From Clostridiales bacterium UBA1775 (GTDB taxonomy: Bacteria; Bacillota; Clostridia; Monoglobales; Firm-18), in contig DCGP01000003.1 in NCBI GenBank assembly GCA_002314595.1, positions 1 to 63,250 on the forward strand: a stretch of 63,250 nucleotides of DNA, read 5' to 3'. Position numbers and translations under genes: made by a program. The notes beneath the pieces are model-generated. The model was not told the DNA's origin and did not search any database. It worked only from the letters and a program-made list of their open reading frames with translations. Shown one piece after another: positions 59,464-63,250 of this stretch (positions are counted from its first letter, which is position 1; every line of letters starts with the position of its first letter).

Positions 59464-60102
59464 ATGAGAATGCGAAAAAAGAAAAATGCCGACCAACGTT
59501 TGCAAAAATGCGAAGGGTATCTTGTAGAAAATCCTTTGGATTATCGTGGAAAGTGGAAAACACTTTTTAATAACGATAATCCAATCCACGTTGAAATCGG
59601 TTGTGGCAAGGGCAACTTTGTTGTAGGTATGGCATTAGCACATCCGGAAGTAAATTACATAGCAGTAGAGGTATGCAAAGATGTAGTTGTTTTAGCAGTA
59701 GAAAAGGCTTTTGATAGGCTGGTTTCTAATGTTAAATTTGTGTGTGGTGATGCAAGAACATTAGGGGAAATCTTTGAAGACGCCGAATGCCAAAGAATTT
59801 ACCTTAATTTTAGCGACCCTTGGCCAAAGAGTGGACATTACAAAAGACGTCTTACGTATAAGGACTTTTTGACTTTGTATAAACAGGTTTTAGTGGCAGA
59901 TGGCGAAATTCACTTTAAAACAGACAATATGCACCTGTTTGAATTCTCGATAGAATCACTTAGCCAAAACGGATTTAAATTGAAAAATGTTTCACTTGAC
60001 TTGCATAACAGCAAGTTTGAAGGAAACATTATGACCGAATACGAAAAAAGATTTTCCGATATGGGCCAGCCTATTTATAGGTTAGAGGCATATTTTGACT
60101 AA
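59464..60102 (+). CDS. trmB: tRNA (guanine-N7-)-methyltransferase TrmB
   Basis: It forms m7G46 in the tRNA variable loop. SAM motif VEIGCGKGNFVVGMA is near residue 43, EVCKDVV near 72, and the family signature NFSDPWPKSGHYKRRL near 118. The final GQPIYRLEAYF is also typical. Its stop overlaps the stop codon of convergent spoIIR. Confidence 0.94.
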   Translation: MRMRKKKNADQRLQKCEGYLVENPLDYRGKWKTLFNNDNPIHVEIGCGKGNFVVGMALAHPEVNYIAVEVCKDVVVLAVEKAFDRLVSNVKFVCGDARTLGEIFEDAECQRIYLNFSDPWPKSGHYKRRLTYKDFLTLYKQVLVADGEIHFKTDNMHLFEFSIESLSQNGFKLKNVSLDLHNSKFEGNIMTEYEKRFSDMGQPIYRLEAYFD

Positions 60103-60719
60103 TTACGAGAAAATAGTTCAACAATTTTTAACTTAAAATTCACATTGCCGGAGGTTATCATATTATATTCATCCTCTGTAAGTGTGGTTTTAAGCTTGGA
60201 TTTATTTGGCATATTGCCATTAGAACTTCCCACAAAGCATAGTTGAGGGTATAGTACACACCACCAGTTGTGCCCCTCACCATTTCCGATTACTATGCGT
60301 AACGCATTGTAGTTTCCTTTTGGAAGTGTGATGTTGTCATATTGCTTTTGAGGGAATTTATAATTACCTGTAAACACGGATACATTATAATTGTATCCGT
60401 GTTTTTTTACGGATTTTTTTGCAAGGTCTTGAATATTTTTTATATTATTTGAAACAATATTTTTTGCCTCATTTTGACTTTTTGCATTGGAAAGGATAGG
60501 GCTTAGATATTCTAAAATATCATCTCTAACCATTATTTTCAGATTTTGGTCAGCCTCTAAGTCGCTGTTTGCAAGTATGTGAAACCTAAACACACTGTTT
60601 GAAATATGGGTAGTTACCTTTGTTGAATAGTCGGTAACTATCCCAAGAGCAAATATGCCGATAACAAGCGAAATAATCAACCTTTTTACTTTAAAATTTA
60701 GCAATAATTCTTCAAACAT
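60099..60719 (-). CDS. spoIIR: Stage II sporulation protein R
   Basis: SpoIIR is made in the forespore, exported, and triggers SpoIIGA to activate sigma-E in the mother cell. One N-terminal hydrophobic segment (LIISLVIGIFALGIV) acts as signal/anchor. The conserved RFHILANSDLEADQNLK near 48 and NGEGHNWWCVLYPQLCFV near 145 identify the family. ATG 60719, 9 nt after GGAG, is preferred to two nearby ATGs. It is direct evidence that the organism sporulates or recently did. Confidence 0.93.
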   Translation of the reverse strand: MFEELLLNFKVKRLIISLVIGIFALGIVTDYSTKVTTHISNSVFRFHILANSDLEADQNLKIMVRDDILEYLSPILSNAKSQNEAKNIVSNNIKNIQDLAKKSVKKHGYNYNVSVFTGNYKFPQKQYDNITLPKGNYNALRIVIGNGEGHNWWCVLYPQLCFVGSSNGNMPNKSKLKTTLTEDEYNMITSGNVNFKLKIVELFSRN

Positions 60720-60796
60720 TTTCATCATCTCCGTAAATTTATTATTGACAAATATAAAAATGTCATACAATTGTTACAAAAAATGCAAAAAAACAC

Positions 60797-60825
60797 TTGC
60801 ATTATTTGAAATGCTGTGATATAAT
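60797..60825 (+). promoter_or_regulatory. Sigma-A promoter of secG
   Basis: TTGCAT (60797-60802) and TATAAT (60820-60825) are 17 bp apart. Confidence 0.75.
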
Positions 60826-60861
60826 AAACAAAGTAATTTATAATTATGGGAGGAAATTTTC

Positions 60862-61095
60862 ATGTTATTAGCGTTAGTAATCGTGCACATTGTTGTTGCA
60901 ATAGCACTTGTAACTATAGTATTATTACAATCAGGAAAGGCTGCAGGTCTTTCAGGAACAATTTCAGGTGGAGCTGAAACATTCTTTGGTAAAAATAAGG
61001 GTAGAACAATCGATGCATTATTGGCAAAAATCACATCAGTGGCTGCTATCGTTTTCTTGGCAACTTCATTAGTAATCTTATTTTTAGCAAAATAA
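60862..61095 (+). CDS. secG: Preprotein translocase subunit SecG
   Basis: This 77-residue protein with two transmembrane helices (residues 3-22 and 55-75) joined by the conserved loop LQSGKAAGLSGTISGGAETF is an auxiliary of the SecYE channel. GGGAGG precedes the ATG. The order secG, RNase R, smpB, tmRNA is conserved in Firmicutes. Confidence 0.93.
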   Translation: MLLALVIVHIVVAIALVTIVLLQSGKAAGLSGTISGGAETFFGKNKGRTIDALLAKITSVAAIVFLATSLVILFLAK

Positions 61096-61109
61096 TTTAA
61101 GCAAATTAT

Positions 61110-61140
61110 ACCGCCGAATTTTTCGGCGGTTTTTGTTTTG
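61110..61140 (+). terminator. Terminator after secG
   Basis: ACCGCCGAA / TTCGGCGGT forms a 9-bp GC-rich stem followed by a T-rich tail. It lies 14 bp before the next start codon, so the RNase gene depends on read-through or another start. Confidence 0.88.
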
Positions 61141-61153
61141 TATAGAGGTATAT

Positions 61154-62743
61154 ATGGATATTAAATCATTATTAAATGAATATGGGTATTTTCAAGGCTT
61201 TAACCTTGCAGTAGCAGAGGAAGTAAAGGCAATTTCAGATACAATTCCCAACGAAGAGTTTGCAAAGAGAAAATGCCTTTTTGACCAAACTGTCGTTACA
61301 ATAGATGGTGATGATTCTAAAGACTTTGACGATGCAGTAAGCATAAAAAAGTTAAAAAACGGAAAGTTTGAACTTGGTGTGCATATTGCAGACGTTAGCC
61401 ATTATGTTACAGAGGGCTCTGCGTTAGATGCCGAAGCCTATAATCGTGGCACAAGTGTGTATCTTGTAGATACTGTAGTACCTATGTTACCGGAAAAATT
61501 ATCAAACGATTTGTGCAGTTTAAATCCTCATAAGCCAAGGCTTACAATGTCTTGCATAATGAAGATTGACAGTATGGGCAATGTGGAAAGTTACGAAATT
61601 TGTGAAACTGCAATTAAAAGCAGTGATAGGTTTACCTACAACAAGGTTACACAGATTTTAGAGGGCAATATGTCTGCTCGCAATCAGTATGCAGAATATA
61701 TTGAAATGTTTGAGCAAATGAGGGAACTTGCCCTTGTATTAAGGGATAAAAGAATGCGTCAGGGCTCTATTGACTTTGATTTTCCCGAACCATATTTTAC
61801 CTTGGACGAAAATGGAAAACCGGTAGATGTTAAACCATATAAAACAACAATTTCTCATAAAATTATTGAGGAATTTATGTTGATTGCAAACGAAACTGTT
61901 GCAAAGCATTGTAAATTGCAAGAAATTCCTTGTATATATCGTGTTCACGAAGACCCTGAAAGAGAAAAACTTGAACGATTGGCTAAGCTGGTTAAATCCT
62001 TTGGGTTTAGCCTGAAAGTCAAGGATAAGGTTGCACCTAAAACATTGCAAAGTCTGCTGTTTAAAGCAGATGGCACTAATGCTCAAACTGTTTTAGGCAC
62101 AGTTACATTAAGGGCAATGATGAAGGCAAGGTACTGTGAAGAAAATTTGGGACACTATGGCTTGGCAAAGGAAAATTATTGTCATTTTACTTCTCCAATC
62201 AGGAGATATCCTGACCTTGCAACACATAGAATGATAAAGGAATGGTTACAGGGAACACTTGACGAAAGGCGTAAAACCCATTATAATAAGTATACCAAGC
62301 GTGTTTCGGAACAAAGCACCGAAACAGAGGTTAACGCTACAATGGCAGAGCGTGAATATAACGACTACCTAATGTGTGAGTATATGGAGGACAAAATCGG
62401 TCAAGAATATATTGGCACAATATCTTCCGTAACCAATTTTGGTATGTTTATTGAACTTCCAAACACAGTTGAAGGCTTGGTACGTGTTGCAGATATTAAG
62501 GACGATTACTATAACTTTGACGAGGATAGCCTTGTTTTAGTTGGTGAACGTACAGGCAGAATGTTCTGCATAGGTCAGCAGGTAAATGTTAAGCTTATTA
62601 AGGTAAATACAGAATTAAAACAGATTGATTTTGCAATGACGGAATTTGTTTCCGATAATTTGGCAAAAGAGGTGAAAAAGAAAAGTGGCAAACCAACAGG
62701 TAAACGTAAAAAAACAAGAAAAAAGAAATATCGCTCAAAATAA
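61154..62743 (+). CDS. rnr: RNase R/II family exoribonuclease lacking the N-terminal cold-shock domains
   Basis: It degrades RNA 3' to 5'. The RNB catalytic domain starts almost at once: TIDGDDSKDFDDAVS near residue 50 holds the metal-binding aspartates, followed by GVHIADVSHYV, RGTSVYLVD and FTSPIRRYPDL near 340. An S1 domain (YIGTISSVTNFGMFIELP) is at about 420-500 and a Lys/Arg-rich tail ends the protein. At 529 residues it is about 200 shorter than normal RNase R because the N-terminal HTH/OB modules are missing; no upstream open frame holds them. AGAGG precedes ATG 61154. Confidence 0.9.
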   Translation: MDIKSLLNEYGYFQGFNLAVAEEVKAISDTIPNEEFAKRKCLFDQTVVTIDGDDSKDFDDAVSIKKLKNGKFELGVHIADVSHYVTEGSALDAEAYNRGTSVYLVDTVVPMLPEKLSNDLCSLNPHKPRLTMSCIMKIDSMGNVESYEICETAIKSSDRFTYNKVTQILEGNMSARNQYAEYIEMFEQMRELALVLRDKRMRQGSIDFDFPEPYFTLDENGKPVDVKPYKTTISHKIIEEFMLIANETVAKHCKLQEIPCIYRVHEDPEREKLERLAKLVKSFGFSLKVKDKVAPKTLQSLLFKADGTNAQTVLGTVTLRAMMKARYCEENLGHYGLAKENYCHFTSPIRRYPDLATHRMIKEWLQGTLDERRKTHYNKYTKRVSEQSTETEVNATMAEREYNDYLMCEYMEDKIGQEYIGTISSVTNFGMFIELPNTVEGLVRVADIKDDYYNFDEDSLVLVGERTGRMFCIGQQVNVKLIKVNTELKQIDFAMTEFVSDNLAKEVKKKSGKPTGKRKKTRKKKYRSK

Positions 62744-63170
62744 AAAGGCGTATCACGACTTTTTCATAGAGGAAACAATCGAATGTGGTGTTGAGCTTTT
62801 CGGAACAGAGGTTAAATCCTTGCGTCAAGGCAAGGTTAATTTAAAGGATAGCTACTGTAATATTGTTAAGGGTGAAGTCTTTGTTAACGGTATGCACATA
62901 AGCCCTTATGAAAAGGGAAATATATTTAATAAAGACCCAATGCGTGTTCGTAAACTTTTACTTCATAAAAGGGAAATTACCAAGCTAATAGGCTTGGTAT
63001 CACAGCAAGGATATACATTAGTGCCTACATCTCTTTATTTTGTAGGCTCTAAGGTTAAGCTTGAAATGGCACTTGCCAAAGGTAAAAAGCTTTATGACAA
63101 GCGCGAGGATATAGCGAAAAAGGATTTACGTCGTGAAACCGAGCGCGAGTTTAAGGTTAAAAACCTGTAA
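62685..63170 (+). CDS. smpB: SsrA-binding protein SmpB
   Basis: SmpB delivers tmRNA to stalled ribosomes. Typical stretches are IAQNKKAYHDFFIEET near residue 16, LFGTEVKSLRQGKVNLKDSY near 38 (shown as LFGTEVKSLRQG and KVNLKDSY), and GKKLYDKREDIAKKD near the C-terminus. GTG 62685 has AGAGGTG 10 nt upstream and overlaps the RNase gene by 59 bp. tmRNA follows 6 bp after the stop. Confidence 0.95.
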   Translation: MANQQVNVKKQEKRNIAQNKKAYHDFFIEETIECGVELFGTEVKSLRQGKVNLKDSYCNIVKGEVFVNGMHISPYEKGNIFNKDPMRVRKLLLHKREITKLIGLVSQQGYTLVPTSLYFVGSKVKLEMALAKGKKLYDKREDIAKKDLRRETEREFKVKNL

Positions 63171-63176
63171 CTACCC

Positions 63177-63250
63177 GGGGCAGTCAAGGTTTCGACGGGG
63201 ATTTTGAAGCTGAAGAAGCGAGCCGCATGGTAATGCGTTAAATGGCCAAA
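63177..63250 (+). ncRNA. ssrA: tmRNA (5' part, cut by the window edge)
   Basis: GGGGCAGTCAAGGTTTCGAC at the start is the conserved tRNA-like acceptor and D-loop region of tmRNA (usual form GGGGxxGTxxxGGTTTCGAC). Position directly after smpB supports the call. The tag-coding region and 3' end are beyond the window. Confidence 0.93.

Noticed and set aside
63168..63250. Possible rRNA or tRNA fragment at the right edge
   Set aside because: The GGTTTCGAC motif and the position after smpB identify tmRNA rather than a tRNA.

Overview
The window is a compact, AT-rich stretch of chromosome from an anaerobic, endospore-forming member of the Firmicutes, most likely class Clostridia. The evidence is a class III (oxygen-sensitive) ribonucleotide reductase, a SpoIIR sporulation signalling protein, Fe-S and radical-SAM enzymes, purine-rich ribosome-binding sites, consensus sigma-A promoters (TTGACA-N17-TATAAT types), a T-box leader, a large SRP RNA next to dnaX-yaaK-recR, and the ylm division cluster. 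I cannot name a genus. There is no CRISPR array, prophage, transposase or plasmid gene. The only RNA genes seen are an SRP RNA, one tRNA-Gly and the 5' end of tmRNA.

Layout. 1-4330: tail of an unknown gene, a metallophosphoesterase, then an NrdR-box-controlled nrdD-nrdG operon in which the glycyl-radical end of NrdD is a separate 50-residue ORF. 4331-8487: DeoR regulator divergent from a MATE exporter, then a fruK-like kinase and cysK on the minus strand. 8488-15580: SRP RNA and a long plus-strand housekeeping operon (dnaX, yaaK, recR, hflX, yigZ, tsaE, tsaB, rpiB, dCMP deaminase). 15690-19635: a two-component system followed by a two-gene module of unknown function (NifU-like scaffold plus GGGtGRT protein). 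19597-21812: a low-GC cassette (XRE repressor plus a secreted stalk-domain protein) bracketed by a perfect 39-bp direct repeat of a terminator. 21830-24242: NhaC antiporter, DUF624 membrane protein, tRNA-Gly. 24395-36821: a long operon (typA, miaB, ylbF, mutS, mutL, miaA, an HlyD-like protein, yggS, sepF, yggT, ylmH). 36825-41366: Ile T-box, ileS of the long type 2 form, an amidohydrolase. 41360-46260: a rhamnose-linked locus (PocR-AraC regulator, FAD oxidoreductase, DMT transporter, rhaA). 46261-48526: DUF523, pepD and a broken receiver-domain gene. 48527-49035: a 509-bp stretch without a conventional gene, holding two tandem hairpin units. 49036-56526: a DMT transporter and a seven-gene minus-strand operon. 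56641-63250: rpsF-ssb-rpsR, rsmD-coaD-trmB, spoIIR, secG, a short RNase R-like protein, smpB and tmRNA.

The best candidates for undescribed biology are: (1) the NifU-like/GGGtGRT module, with an inverted repeat over its promoter whose core also lies upstream of the adjacent two-component system; (2) two 61-bp tandem units at 48692-48841 whose flanking arms differ by compensatory base changes while the loop, with a Shine-Dalgarno and ATG, is almost unchanged; (3) the NrdD split so that the radical glycine sits on its own small protein; and (4) the regulator/surface-protein cassette flanked by duplicated terminators. All functional statements are homology judgements made by eye from the sequence; no database search was run.
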